Counted from the first letter of the stretch, positions 35,391 to 49,139 are shown. The stretch is DNA of 64,000 nt from Onthophagus taurus (GCF_036711975.1 NC_091973.1:5518001-5582000), one strand, 5' to 3'. Notes: a model not told the origin generated them from the letters alone. Made by a program: numbers and translations.

Positions 35391-38300
35391 GTACTGTTGC
35401 AGGAAGATGACTATAAGTATAAAAGAAAATTTCTGAATATAAAATGTGGTATTTCGAAGAAAGTATTGTTTAGGAGAAAATTCATTGATACGTCTGAACG
35501 TCGATTTGGAAGGGGGTTGGGATGGAGGTTTAGCGTAGAGGTAGGACATTTGTTCCGAGCGAGGTGGCGCTGCTTCAATAGAAAGGGTCGAGAGAATGCG
35601 GGGAATTAAAAATAAATGGAAACTTTTTCCATAAGTCCCGGCGAGATTACAAATAATGAAAGCCGGGCTCGCATTGCGTTTAGAGTTTTAATAGTCTTAT
35701 GGCACATCGGGCGGAATTACTCGTTTTTCGGGGCGACGCCGCCGGAGACAATGGTGGAGAAGGAGGCGGTTGCCTCCCGGTTTGAAGTCCCGTCTTCGCT
35801 TTAGGGGCCGGGGCGTGATTTCGCCTTAATCCTTGTATAATGGTCGCGTAATTCTTCGACTACCGATCCGGCAACTCTTTCTTCGGCACCTAATGTATTC
35901 AGGGGGCATTGCGAGAGGGCGAGGGCGAGATTTGTTCCGGTTACTTAACGTTTTTAAGGCTGCGACGTCGTGGGGCAGAGGGGGGCGGGGATTAAAATGT
36001 AATAACTTCGTCCTCGGTCCGAAATTACATTTTTAATTTGAATAACTTGTATTTCGTGTTGATTTAGGCATCTCGCCCTGCTAAGACGTGCCCGGGACGC
36101 AAAAATTGCGCTTCCCAACTAAAGCTAACTGTATAATGGCGAAGATTGGAGCTTAAAAAGTATAATAGCCTCTCGCCTACGCCCGCCACCCCCGCACCGC
36201 CCCATCCGGTCCGAGCAGGACCCTTCGGATCAAATCTGATCACGTCCTCCAAACTTGATCTTGGCACGTAATGAAAAATTGCACCTTCATTACTGAAAAA
36301 GGTACAGGGAACCTAAATGACTAAATTTCCGTCCTAACTACTCACAACTAATCTCCATTTAAAAGCCCCACCGCTTAACGGAAACGTACGTCTCCTTTAC
36401 CGCTTTGCATCTACTTTAACACCAAATACTACCTAAATCCAAATCAAATACTGTGTGTTAGTGTGTTAATTAATTATCGTACCCGACGTCATCATTGCAG
36501 GTATGCAACCAATATCACAGTATTGGTATTGCATAAAAATATTGGTTGCATACTTGTAATGATGACGAAATCATTTTGAATAGGACAAAAACCAGAAAGT
36601 AATTGTTTCGCCCTTAATTTTGCATCTCGTAGATCGTTCGTTAGAGTGTGTTCTGGTCTTGGAGGGGTCGGTAAATATGTTTTGGGTGTAATTAAAGAAA
36701 TAAATTCGCGGCTAACGCGGTTTTGCGGCGAAATTATAAAGGCAAGAGAGTAAATAAATTGGGTTGCCGGAAAAGGAGGAGTCTGAAAGGGGGTCGGAAG
36801 GAGAGCGGACGTATTTCGTTTGCGTCCGAGGTCTTTATTCGCGAAATTGTGAGCTTAAATATGGCAGCAATTATTCTAAATACGGTATTAAAACCTTTTA
36901 GATAGCTATTCTTTCCGGGGGACGCGACGGTTGGGGATCGGTGGAGTTGTGGAGCGGTGAAGCGATGGTTTGGTCTGGAGACTGTGGTTGGGAAATTCTG
37001 TTGGGCGGCGGGCGTAATGCAGGGAGCATCGTCGTCCTTTTGAAAATAGAACAAATACAAAAGATTGGCTTTATATTGTCTCAAGTACCGGGGGAAGATG
37101 TCGCGTGATGAGGATGAACGATAAAGGCGGCGGCGAGCTTGAACAGGTGGTGATTTGGCTCTGGGCCGCGTTTTGCATAACAATTGCCCTTTTAAATAGA
37201 GAGCGCTCGCGGTCTCCTCTTTTTGCGTTATTTACGGGTGGAATATTAGAAAGCACTAAGGCTTACCGGCGGACGCAAACGATATTTTAATCTCGCGAAA
37301 TAAATGAATTTAAAGAAATTCGAAGAGGTCGTCGCTATTTTTCGTATACATTAAAGTTTTAAGCCTCGACCTAAGAGCCCGGAGTCAAACGGCGAGCGCC
37401 ATAAATTTCCTAACGTCAGTTCTCCTCCTCAACCGTTCGAGCCGTTCCCAAATCCATAGGCTTAACGTAGACGAGCCTCGGCCCTCCGTCGCTCCCTCGC
37501 CCACTTTTACCATTTTTAATTCGCTCTATTTATTTTCACTTTAATTACCATGCCATTAACCCAAATCGCACCCAGAAATAACAAGATTACGCGACGCGAA
37601 ATCCCACGTCGCCGATTGAAGAACTCGAAACGCCGCAACTCCAAGATGCCAAATCTTTAAGGCACCACAATGCCACGACAATACCGACCGCTGGGAGATA
37701 GGTGGCAGGATCAGGCAAGTAATTCCCGTGTAATTTGCTATATTACGAGAGTCCGGGGAGAGAGCAGGTCAATTTCGCTAATAAAGTCCGACGCTGAGCG
37801 GGGCGAATGTTTACTTTACTAGAGTTAGTTGACATAAGCACACATAGCCTCTGCCGCGCTCCGGCAAGGCAAATAGCAAAATTTCCACTCGAACGCCGCA
37901 AAAATGCTCCTTGTTGAGGATCAAAAGCGCTCAAAGCTCGCCCTCTATATCTATACCCGATCGCGTCTGTCCCCGTTGCGCCGCTCTGCCACTTTGGTAA
38001 TTGACTGCTCGGATTCGACTTCTTCTCGTTCGGCGACGATGCAAAAATAAGGGCCGCACTCATTTAATCTACTCGCCAAGTGGCTATATGCGACCGAATG
38101 AAAGATCTACCGCAACCAAAGGCAAACCGTCTTCGCTCCCTTTCCGCGAGATTAAAGACCTAACCGACCTGTGGGCAAACATGCGACGTAACCCTCAATT
38201 CAAACACCCAATTAGTAAACCCAATACTTTTTCATTCGATTTTTAACTAATCGTCAACATGTATCAATTACACCTTAAACAGCTTAATTTTGAATAATTA

Positions 38301-40880
38301 GATAATTAAGACAAATTTGAATAATTCCTGTAAGGTGTCTTTGAAAAAGATTTTTGAGACGTTTGATATTTTAAAGGTGCGGCAGTTTTAAGAACGCGTA
38401 TTTTTTGTATCATTAGAGTGATGGTAATGCGAAGCTTTATTCTCAACTTAATGCGGAGAAGGCTTTCAGTTGGCGGAAGGCAAGCGAGCGAAAGAACGAA
38501 CGAGCAGAAGACATCAAAGCGGAGCACAATAATCATCGATAAACCTTACTAATGATTTGCTTCTGTATCAGAAAAATCTGCGCAAAGGGGTCGGAGGAAA
38601 AAAAGAGGCGGACCTCGACGCTTTGAACGAACTAATTGCTAAGATTTCACTTGAATGCGCCATTTTCTAATTCGCCTTAGGCGCAATCCGATTTGGACGG
38701 CCTGGAAAAAATGGCAGCTTCCAAAGAGGGCCACTTTTAATCTTCTCCTTTGCATCCAAGAGACGTACTGCATCCGCACATCAAGAAGTTCAATATTTAA
38801 TGTGTTCCGCTCGGCGGGAGCTCGCGTAATAAGGGAGACGGCTTTCCTCAAACTACTAGAACGAACGTTTATAATACTCCCATCGATCGCCTAATACGAT
38901 TTCAACCGGGAAATATTAGATGTTAATGGTCCTAAAGTAAGGGGTAAGAGATGTTCCTTTATGCCTCGCAGTCTAACTATCGTATTAAGGAAATTCGCGT
39001 GCCAGCAATTAAATAATCCCTTCAAAGCGACGGCCCCGGCGAATTCTACCGGGAATCACTATGTTCCGCGGGACGCCTTCTACTCCAGACTCCCGGTTCA
39101 CAATTCCCGGCCCCCGGCTATCTTACAGGCATCGAAAGGAAAACCATATATCATGCATGTAAATTCGCGACTCAGATAATCTGAGGACGGCCATATAAAC
39201 TGCCCATATATATTCCCCTATCTTTCGACGACCCGAACTCTTAGATCCCGGATGTACTCGGTTTAAGGACCATGTCTTCCACCAACTTTGCGATTTATTA
39301 CTACGATTCGTCCTGGTTTTTAAAATACTTGCAATGTTTACGAAAAAAACAATTCTTCTCTGCTATATGGAGATATCTCTATAACAAATTTAATACTACA
39401 AGTTAAAGTGGTTGTCTAAATTTAAATCTAATACATGTTTTATTTTTATCATGATTTTTAATATATGTATATTAGGTTTTTTGATAGGATTAAATGAAAG
39501 TTTTTATTAAAAATATTACAAAAATCTACCTATTTTGTCTTATTAATTATTAGCGCCATCTATTAAAATATATTAAAACTACTTTTTTAACTTTTTTGTA
39601 TATGTATTATATAAAAAGTATATTTATTAGAGTTTCGTACAAAGTGTAGTAACAATGTTATAAATTGTTTATAGGAAGAGTAATTGTTTGAATGTGGGAG
39701 GATGAGAATAGGGCCTTGTCTAGTAGGCAAATGTGCTCTCGCATATTAGAGGTAATACGGTGTTGAGCTGTATTAATTCAGCCCCTTGCGGCTGAGGAGC
39801 ATAGTAAAAGCATTAGCGCGATCATACTACCTTGTCACCGACCTTAAATCTTAAAGCCTCACCTATCGCTCAGCGTCTTAGCGGCGGTCTGGGACCCTTC
39901 CGCAAGAAGATCAAGGGGATGCAGATCAGGTCGATCCGCGAGGTAATTTTATTACAATTACCCGTTTAATAAATATTTATCAACCGGGTAGATAGACGAG
40001 GAGGGCTGCCGGTGGCGGTGGCGGTGGTCGTAGCGCTTTATCCGCTTTAGTTCTTTTGCCCTTTATTCCTTTGGCCGCTGTTTACTTCCCGCTTCCTGTT
40101 GCTGCTCTCTTAGAACGTCTAATCCGGCTCGACCTTATCAAAAAAGCGGAAATGTTTGTTTTCAATGGCGCGCGAGATAAAGACGCCGATAAACGTCGTG
40201 GAACGGGGCCGCTATCTTTACAAATCCACCGGCCGACCGTTTCTCGGTTATCTGAGGACTTAGACACTCCATTTGTCAAAACCTCCCTTGCCGGCGGTAA
40301 ATCAACCAAAAAATTACTTTACGTACAATCCCTTTATAATTCTTCAAGGCGGATCGCTAAGTCGCACTGCGATCCTCCTTGTTTCAAATTAAGTTCTCAA
40401 CTTTCAATCCGTTTCTTCTATAGACCCTATTTATTATTCTCTTAAATCAACCAGATCTTAAACCACCAAAAAAATTACTCCCAAATATATATGTATATAT
40501 AAATCTAAGATAAAAATTATCATACATATTTCATCAAAAAGAAAATAATTACTAATAAATTGCTGATTTGAAAGTAGCTTATCGTTTCGAGTTTTTATTA
40601 AACTTTATTGACTTTGCAGTTTCATTCTTAAAGTGTTTCTATAACTGTGAAGATTATTGCCAAAATTTTATTAACATACATACAAGTCATCTAGGCTAAA
40701 TTAAAAACGGCTACCTACCAAAAAATACAATTAATATCATATCAACCCGAAACGCATTAACATATAATGCAGAACCCCGGCCGCAAGCAACTTTGGCTAA
40801 TCTCAGAATTTGCTTAATTAAGCAGAGTCCGCTTGTGGTTGAGGAGTTGCAATTGATACCATACCAATACTAAATTAACA
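35391..40880. other. Gene-free region upstream of dve, partly GC-richer
   Basis: No recognisable gene in either strand over about 5.5 kb. Base composition alternates between AT-rich and GC-richer blocks (for example 35500-36300, 36700-37300, 39900-40400). It contains a hairpin sequence at 36487-36567 that recurs inverted inside the dve intron. Candidate regulatory DNA of dve by position only. Confidence 0.4.
36466..36567. repeat. Hairpin sequence, inverted partner at 57399-57465
   Basis: 36487-36515 and 36539-36567 are 29-base arms matching at 27 positions (cgtcatcattgcaggtatgc and its partner), with a 23-nt loop. Bases 36467-36533 match the reverse complement of 57399-57465 at 65 of 67 positions by eye. 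No protein reading. Confidence 0.85.
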
Positions 40881-42622
40881 ATATACAGGGTAACCCAATA
40901 ATGTACTTCAACGTGAAAAAAAAATCTTTTTTATCTCACATATTCAGGGGTGGTGATTCCAGGAAATTGTGGGGTGCCTTATTCCTAGCAATTCTTTTTT
41001 ACCTTCTCAAATTACTAACTCTGGTGATGCAGAGCTTATTAAATTCTACAACTCTAATATTCTGCCTCAGATCTGTACTACCTTATCCTTTTCCTTAGCC
41101 TCGGAAGACGAAATCTATGGTGCGCTGCAATCTATTAAAACCAATGCAGTTGGAAATGATGGCATTAGCGTAAGGATGTTACTTCTGTGTTGCCCTGTGA
41201 TTGTTCCGTATTTGTGTCAATCTTTGTTTGGAGCTGGGTGTCTTTCCTGATCAATGGAATGTCTCCCATCCCGAAATGCAGTAACCCTTCAGGACTAAAT
41301 GATCTTCGGCCTATTAGCATCTTAAATGTTTGTTCTAAGGTAGTAGAAAGGATTGTGGGTGTAAGGATTTGGGATCATCTTAATACTTTTAATTTACTTC
41401 CATCTACTCAGTCTGGTTTTCGTTCTGGTTACAGCTGTACTACAGCTCTTCTGAATGTGACCGATGATATCTTGCGTGGATTGGATGAGGAAAATGTTAA
41501 GGCTCTCATCTTAATTGACTTTTTTCCCTCAATTATTCGACTGTACTTGCTGTGCTTCATTATGTTGGTTTCTCCCCGTTGGCTATCGATCAATCTTGGG
41601 ACCAATATTATACCTAATTTACACTATTAATCTCTGTTCCAATCTAAAGCATAGCAAAACCCACATGTATGCTGATGATACTCAAATATACCTCGGTTTT
41701 GATGGGAGAGACTTGGGCATGTCCCAACTTCGAACTAATTCTGATCTTGAATTATTGCTTCAGAACGACTTATCTATAAATGTATCAGAATCCTCTGTTA
41801 TCGTCTTCGGAAGAGGGTTGCCGGCGAATAACGTTAGGCAGTCCTTAAATATACTTATTAACAACCAACTACTTCAATTTTCAGATGTAGTACGTAATTT
41901 AGGTGTTGTCCTGGACTCTGATTTGTGATTTAGAAGTCATGTCAGAAGTCTTCTTCGGCGGGTTATTCCACCCTCAAGCTATTGTATTCCAACAAAAACC
42001 TTTTACATCAAAAATTAAGACTACATTTGTGCGAAACACTTGTGTTGTCCATCTTTAGCTACGAGGATTCGCTTTACAGAACTCTTGCCTTCGTTTTATA
42101 TTTGGAATCAGAAGACGGGAGAGGATATCTTACTCGCTTGCATGGATAACAAAATTAGTTATCGTACTGATATTCATAATATAAATGTTAGACACAGATC
42201 TACGTTAACAGTACCAAAGCACCGGCTTAAATTGTTTGGGCGAGCTTTTTCATACTGTGTGCCTAACATTTATAACAATATTCCTATTCCGATGAGGCTG
42301 GAGAATGAGCGCGCATTCAAGAGAAAACTTAAAGTGGAGCTGTTTTTAATTTCAATTAAATTATAATTTTTTGAGTTGACACTGTGACAATTGACTTGGT
42401 GCTGGGTTGGGTTTTGATTCATCATTATGATGTATTATATTTTTTTTATATTCATTAGCATTCTTGCTTAACTGACTTGGTCCTTTTTAGCACCAAATTT
42501 AGTTTAATTGATATTTTGTTTGATTATGTTACTTTTTATTGTATGTTATTTTGTAGTTTCTTTTCTGTAATTCTTTTTGCATGTAATGGGGTTAATGTAA
42601 TAAATATATATTATTATTATTA
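40880..42622 (+). mobile_element. Non-LTR retrotransposon (LINE) remnant, reverse transcriptase
   Basis: Plus-strand pieces in different frames: ALQSIKTNAVGNDGISVRML, then LNDLRPISILNVCSKVVERI, then LPSTQSGFRSGYSCTTALLN, then ILGPILYLIYTINLC, and the catalytic box HMYADDTQIYLGFDGRDLG. The C-terminal part is LTVPKHRLKLFGRAFSYCVP, ending near 42365. The 3' end is an ATT-repeat tail near 42620. Frameshifts near 41250, 41515 and 41930 show decay. The left boundary is not clear. Confidence 0.85.
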
Positions 42623-42639
42623 AACGACCAATAGCAGAT

Positions 42640-42850
42640 CGTAAATCAGACTTAGGTAATCGATGCCACCCTCGGCCGGTCCGCCGCGCCGTTCATAACT
42701 CATTTCCCACGTGTACTCACCAATAGATTCGACACGGAAAGAATCAAAGTCGTCCGCTATTGGATAGCGGATAACTTTTAACAGTTCCCGTGCGGAAAGA
42801 TACGGGATATCCTGTATATTGCAACCCCTCGGCCGCAAACAAGGAGGTAA
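42640..42850. repeat. Copy of the 19912-20082 repeat family
   Basis: Shares 'cacgtgtactcacc' followed by 'atagattcgacacggaaag', and later 'agcggataactttt', with 19912-20082. It ends with the recurrent motif 'cctcggccgcaaac'. Terminal inverted repeats are not preserved here. Confidence 0.65.
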
Positions 42851-45800
42851 TCCAGAAACACCTTTCTTTTCTTGCCCCTCTCATAACTGACGTCCACTAG
42901 AAATGCGAAGATAATACATGTCAGCTATAATGAAAGTATTTAATGCAGTTGTGACAATTTATGGCAACTAGTGTAAAAGTAAAAAATATGATGTTTTCAT
43001 TTATTGGAATGAGCTGGTGTCGATGAAAACGGTTACCTTATCAATTACGTTGTTTTACAGCTTAATTAACCTTGTCCGAACGTAAACGGTTCGCTATGGG
43101 GGCAATCGTCGCGGCGTGGCGTTAATTGATTTAATTAATTCGCGAGAAAAACGGTCGGAAATAATGCGCCAGAAATCTTTGAATGAATCGCAATAAAATA
43201 TTGCACGTAAACTAGATCCGGCACGCATCAGAGTCCGGTCGATAAGTGCTGGTTCTAAGAACTGGTTTTTAATTTGTTGAAAACACATCTCGCCACTGAA
43301 TCGCAAAAAATGGAGGGTGGTTTTTAAAATGTAATATGGAAAAGTGATCAACTGTGATCTGTAATTGGTCGAAACAACATGGTTATTAAAGTCCTTTTGG
43401 AAGGGAGTAACGGGAGGGTAGTATTAACTGAGTTACGCGGTCCTTTTACCCTTTCTAATAGAATCCGGGGAACTCGCTTGATCAAAAAAAAATACCCCGC
43501 ACCTACGGACGCCTAATTGAACGCTGTTATGGTTCGAGTAAAATAGACGGCGATGCGCTCCCCTGAAGTGCCCTCAAGGGTGAAATCTGGGCGTACGCTT
43601 TCTCGGCAGTAACATTTGAAAACTACAAATCACCCGCGATCCTGCCAGATCTGCCCCCGCGAACGCGAACGCGAACGCATATTTAGAGCGCGGCTCTAAA
43701 TATTTGAAATACTGTTATGGTTTATTGATACGGGCGGGCGCGGGCCACATTATCTCCGTCCAACTTAAGGAGCTCCTTCGTATTCCATCTGCTACGGTTT
43801 TATTGCCGCCACTGCAGCCCCCTTATCGGTACCGCTATGAACTACCACGAAACGAAACCGCGTTTTCAGTACACTCTCCTTGGACTTTCCGATTTCCTTC
43901 GGGCACGTTTCCACCCATTTCAACCCCCTCAATTTTTCTTTAAAATATCTCTTTACTAAAAAAAATACAACCAAATTTCTATAAATGTAAAAATGTTCAT
44001 TATTAAAGATATTTAATAAAAGTGTTCATTTCTTTTGTAGGAGTCTCAAAGAAAATTTAATATTCCCATCCAGGGGAAAGGTTTGCGGGTAGCAGGAAAG
44101 ATGGTGTCAACCCTTCTTAAAATCCATTAGCCCCCAATAATAATGTCCGAAGTAGCTCACAAAGAGCTATAGGCCCGGAGAAGACGACGCTATATGCAAC
44201 AATTAACTCCATAGCCTAAGTATATTACTTGGTACTTACCTCGAGGCGCGGCATTAGGAGTTAGAACTCAATTACTTATTCGTTCACTGCCCTTTGTGAA
44301 GACGAGATCCTCGTCTATAAGGAAATAGGACGCAGTTTAGGGTATGAAAAGTGTTGGTTTATTAAGAAATTAAGAAAAGTGTCATTTTTGGATCTACGTA
44401 ATATAAAGCACCTTTATATTACGGTAAGATTTTTATCTATAATCTGAGCAAATACGTTTATCTCGGGCGGTACAACAAAAGTATTTTTCTACAAGCGCAC
44501 TAACAAGATTTCGGGTATCTATCTTATCGCCACGATTGTCTGGCACAGATTTACTGAAAACCAGCAGCTAATACAACACGCTTTAATTAATTAAATGTAA
44601 CCTCTGAGTGGAGCTTGGATATTCTTATCTACAATTATTGTGATGATGCACTTTTGTTGCTTGTCGGAGTTTACTGAAAATTTAACGTTTTAAAGCGATA
44701 AGCGCTTGCGAAACGCTCACAAACGCCTCCAACTTTTCCTTTTCAACCAACACTCACAATTACACCACTTAACTACCTCGCTCTCAGCCGACTACCAATA
44801 CGATATCTAAAAAGTCTCCTATCTACAAAAACAATTAACCGAAAAAACATGTTCATAAGAAACAAAATCATGCTTCGTATTTGAAGGATAAATTAAAAAA
44901 AATAGTCGAGTGTCTGACTCTTAGGAAGAAACAGGTAGTAAAGGAAATGTTTTTGCGACCAATTTCCAGATGCGTTTACTTAAAGAAAATCCGCTTAACG
45001 GATACAGTGCTGTAGTCAAAGTGCCCAATAGAATAATACGCTATATTAGCTCATTAAAATGAATAATGAATACATATTATTATTATTAGTAGCGAGAGAC
45101 GGTTTCCGTCTGAAGTCAGCAAGGAGAGAACCCTGACGAAAGCTGCAACTACCGTTCTTGGACGAAAATCAATATTTGCTACACGGCGAACAAATTCGGC
45201 GAATCGTTTTAAAAAAACTTATCCAACGTGATCTCTCTCCCGATAATTAGTAGATAAACAGCTAATTACCGAATAATAATTTAACCCAATTTCGCGAATC
45301 AACTAAATTGTTCGGATAATGATTGCTAATTGTTGTGCGTCGAGTATCATCCTAAATACAATATTACTATATATAGTTAAAAAAAACGTTTTGTGTAATA
45401 CGTGTGATAATGTTGTTAATGGCGTGATTAATACATTAAAATCTAGATCTACATCATCAGTCGGTAACCGATCAAAGAGACTAATTCGTAAAATAATCTC
45501 AACGTCTAGTGTTTACTTTGTCCCTATCTGCCAATCGAATTTGGAACGATATCCAATCAGATTACGTTTTCTTTTCGTATTCGATTAAAAATTACAGGTT
45601 TAATATAAGCCATTAAGTGACGCCCTTCGTTCATACTACAATCTCTCAATTTTTATTTATTTTTAAAACGATTATAATTGCTTTTACACACACAATCCTT
45701 TACAATCGATTTAAAAAGTACTTAAAAAATACTTTTCTGCCAAACTGTGACATCAGCATTTTTTCGTTCTAGGCATATCAGAAAGATGGTACTTCCGACT

Positions 45801-46239
45801 CTTAAAAACATAACAAGACATTTTTAATTAAAAAATAGATATATAGGTATATTTAACTTAAACTTCAAATAAAGTATCAAGTGGTATTATAAAATCAAAT
45901 ATTTATTTACAAATCTTAACTTTTATTAGATTTCGAAATTTTCCTTCATTCAATATTTATACTGCATTAAATTGAAAATATTTTTGAAAATTTTCATCAT
46001 TTTGTTTATGGAGTTACAGAAAATTATGTTTATGCTAAATTCTGACAAATTAGATTTCCGCACACAATATTCCCATAATTTAAATAGTATTCTAATTTTA
46101 TTCCCCAAAGACTTTGGTTTTGCCACTGTTTTGATTTTGTCTAAATCTGCATGAAAATGTTCCCAAAAATGTGAAAAACTACTCTAACACCTTTGGCATC
46201 ATATGGTATTAAAAATACTAACACAAAATCATACAATGT
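42851..46239. other. Gene-free spacer
   Basis: No gene recognised. It includes a near-perfect 25-bp palindrome at 43679-43703, next to three gcgaac repeats. Otherwise it appears unique. Confidence 0.4.
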
Positions 46240-47990
46240 TGTGTGGTGATCATATTGTATTAATTGTATTCTGATTAAGCTGAGGTTGCTTTCGGCTACA
46301 TCCAAAACAATACCAACCCAAAACTAATCAACTTATAGTATAGTGCCTCGGCTAAACTCAAAACAATTTGCTTCCGAGGCATTACAATATGTATTAAGCA
46401 GTTTTGGGTTGGGATGGATTTATCAAGGATCTCCATTTTATGATTAGCCGATGTCCCTGAAGCAGTACAATGTGTTGGCCATCTTTTGGATCATATAACA
46501 CAAAATCATACACTCTCATCGTGGTAAGGTTGCTGCAATATGGCAAGGCGGCAATAAACTCAGACTACAAATGGGGTAAAAAAATAATCCCACTAAGAGC
46601 AGGACAACAGATTATTACGGACAAAAAGCTACACCACAACAAACCAGACATATACATATCCGTCGAACAAGAGAATGGAAAGAGAAAGGAAAACCTCCAG
46701 AATTTGGGGATTGCGGAAAAAATAAAACGAACAAAATACTACATTAACTCAGTGATGGAGGTGGACCACAAGAATGTAGATCAAATCCCGCAACTTAAAC
46801 CTAGTAGAAGAAGTAAGGGCGGCACATCATTACCCTGTGTAGCTGGGCATCCTTACAGTATGCGGTTTGGGAGAGGAACACAAAACCCTCAAGAAAGCCG
46901 TTCAGCAGCTGGGAGTGACGGACCATGCCTTCCAGCAAATTGTCAACAGAGCGGCGTACAACGTTGCTACGCATTCCGCACGCTTGTTAATGGAACATCT
47001 AAGTAAAAATTAGAAAGAGGTTAAGCGAAAACTAGTCGTGGAAGCTATGCTCCAAGAAAATTGCCAATCTATTCTATTAATTGTATTATATGTAAATATG
47101 AAATATATGTACATGTTCATGTAAATATGACAATAAAGTATTTTATGCTACGCCATAAGGTGTAGGAAAATTAATGAACAAGGATTCCTTTCAACCTGTA
47201 TATTTCTGGATAAACCTCGGCTAAACTCAAAATAATTTGCTTCCAAGGCATTACAGTATGTATTAAACAGTTTTGGGTTGGGATGGATTTATGAAGGTTT
47301 TTGTTGTAGATCATTGCAGTGGAATGTGTTGGCCGTTTTTGGGATCATATACTATCAATTGTAGACCCTCGGAAGCAAACGAACTCATAGATTCTCCATC
47401 TTATGATTAGCCGAGCTCGCTTGTTGCTGAAGCAGTGCAATGTGTTGGCCATCTTTTGGATCATATAACACAAAATCATATACTGTCATCACAACACATT
47501 GCAATGTTTCGGCTGTATGCTGATCATATTGTATTAATTGTATTCTGATTAAGTTGAGGTTGCTTATGTCTACATCTAAAATAATATTAACCCAACCCAA
47601 AACTATTCAACATATAGTATAGTATAAACAAACAACCAGAAGGAAGGAGTTTACCATACACACGTTAAAGACTTAATAGAAAGGAAAATTAATTATTTCT
47701 GGATTTCTGGATATAGTATAGGGCCTCGGCTAAACTTAAAATAATTTGCTTCCGAGGCATTACAGTATGAATTAAACAGTTTTGGGTTGGGATGGATTTA
47801 TCAAGGTTTTTGTTGTAGATCATAGCAGTGGAATGTGTTGGCCATCTTAGGGATCATGTACTATTAATTGTAGATGCTCGGAAGCAAACTCGGCTTTACC
47901 AAACGAATTCAGATTCATAGAGGTTGTGGCCGAAGTAGTGCAATGTGTTGGGCACCTTTGGGATCATATAGTATTAATTGTAGGACCATT
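46240..47990. repeat. Repeated blocks of a shuffled repetitive element (three partial copies)
   Basis: The block 'cctcggctaaactcaaaa ... gcttccgaggcattaca ... ttttgggttgggatgg' occurs near 46346, 47215 and 47723, all in one orientation. The block 'caatgtgttggccatctttt' with 'tcatataacacaaaatcat' occurs near 46470 and 47440, and in part near 47940. 'tgatcatattgtattaattg' with 'tattctgattaag' occurs near 46248 and 47522. The copies flank and partly surround a retrotransposon coding fragment. Within a block, 'gcctcgg' and 'ccgaggc' are inverted. Confidence 0.75.
46540..47013 (+). mobile_element. C-terminal fragment of a non-LTR retrotransposon ORF
   Basis: The reading frame contains QIITDKKLHHNKPDIYISVE and a degenerate Glu/Lys-rich stretch. 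A frameshift near 46830 then leads to HKTLKKAVQQLGVTDHAFQQ and VNRAAYNVATHSARLLMEHL before a stop at 47011-47013. This order (ITDKKLHHNKPDI, then a basic stretch, then a short helical C-terminus) is a recurrent LINE C-terminal tail. Sited between the repeated blocks. Confidence 0.65.
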
Positions 47991-49139
47991 ACTTAACTTA
48001 ATAAAATAAAATCATAACTCGTACTAGGTTTAGACAAGTTTTGGACATGGAGTTAGGTTGGAAAGTTAGATTTAATTAAGTTTGTAATTTATTGATAAAA
48101 AAGTGTAGGTTGAAAATACTTAAAATATTTGTTTAAGTTGGTAAAGAAAAGTTATAATGTCTGAAAAATAAAAGTTGGTGGTTTAATTTGGTGACGTGGA
48201 AGTAGCCGACGAAGTGGATTTCAATCAAGCGGAGATCGCTGAAGAGGATATCTACAAACATTCCTTTTTTGTGGACGTCTGCCGCGCCGCGATCGGGCGA
48301 ACCACGCTCAGTTGGATGCGCCATTAACTTTTTGATGGATTGTTTTGAGGTCAGGTAGAAATCCACCTACCTCCGGGGATAATCTCGATTTTATAACCTT
48401 GGCTTGGGTCCCGTCCGAGGTGAATCTTGGAGAGTGGAACCGGCGGTTCTGTTAAGAGTTTGACGTAAAATTCGGCGTGTTCATTCTATATACCATTCTG
48501 GTTCGTTTCAGTTGAACGGGAAAATTCGCGTAAACCCTTTGTCGAAGTGGTGGTGGGACATACCTTCAAGAGGCACGCCTATCTTTGGACCCGCCTCTCC
48601 GGAGGCAGCGATTTTCCATGAGACGCGCAAGCGCCACGTAGTTTCTTAGATAACATTAAAAAATATCTTAGTGTCCAAACTCGTGCCACTTCAAAACATC
48701 ATCCTTCACCATCAACCGATACACGAAAAAAATATATAACTCGAAATATTAAATCGAAGAATTCCACATCGTATTAAAATCTTCTTAAGATTCAAAATCT
48801 GTGTCTATCTATATCGGGGGCGGCAGCGTGGCGGGGTGCGAAAATTAATTAATTAAAAAGTCGATAATCATTCGGATCCGGGGTTGGTTAAAAATTCGCG
48901 TGGCTCAACCCCTTCGCGAACGTCGGAAAACCCGAAAGCGCCGTTTTAGGAAAAAAAAAGGGGAGCCGGGCGTCGAGGCGCATGCTGGGGGGTGGACCGG
49001 AGGCGTCGGAAGCGTCGGAGCGGCGGCACCGACGACGCTCAGTCGTGCTCGGGACGGCGTGTGCTCTGGACGCGTCCCGCCGTTTTCAACCGAACGACGT
49101 CGTCGCCGAACACGTTGCACGTTCGACCGACCAAGTTGA
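47991..49139. other. 5' flank and probable 5' UTR of dve
   Basis: GC content rises sharply after about 48780, up to the dve start. No unambiguous core promoter is visible. A minus-strand ORF at 48366-48133 shows no domain. Confidence 0.4.

Noticed and set aside
40056-40445. 129-codon ORF upstream of dve
   Set aside because: No recognisable domain, and the opposite strand is also open over much of it, consistent with chance in GC-richer DNA.
46470-46539. Start of a 178-codon ORF read as a cellular gene
   Set aside because: The coding part matches a LINE C-terminal tail with a frameshift; the start lies within a repeated block.
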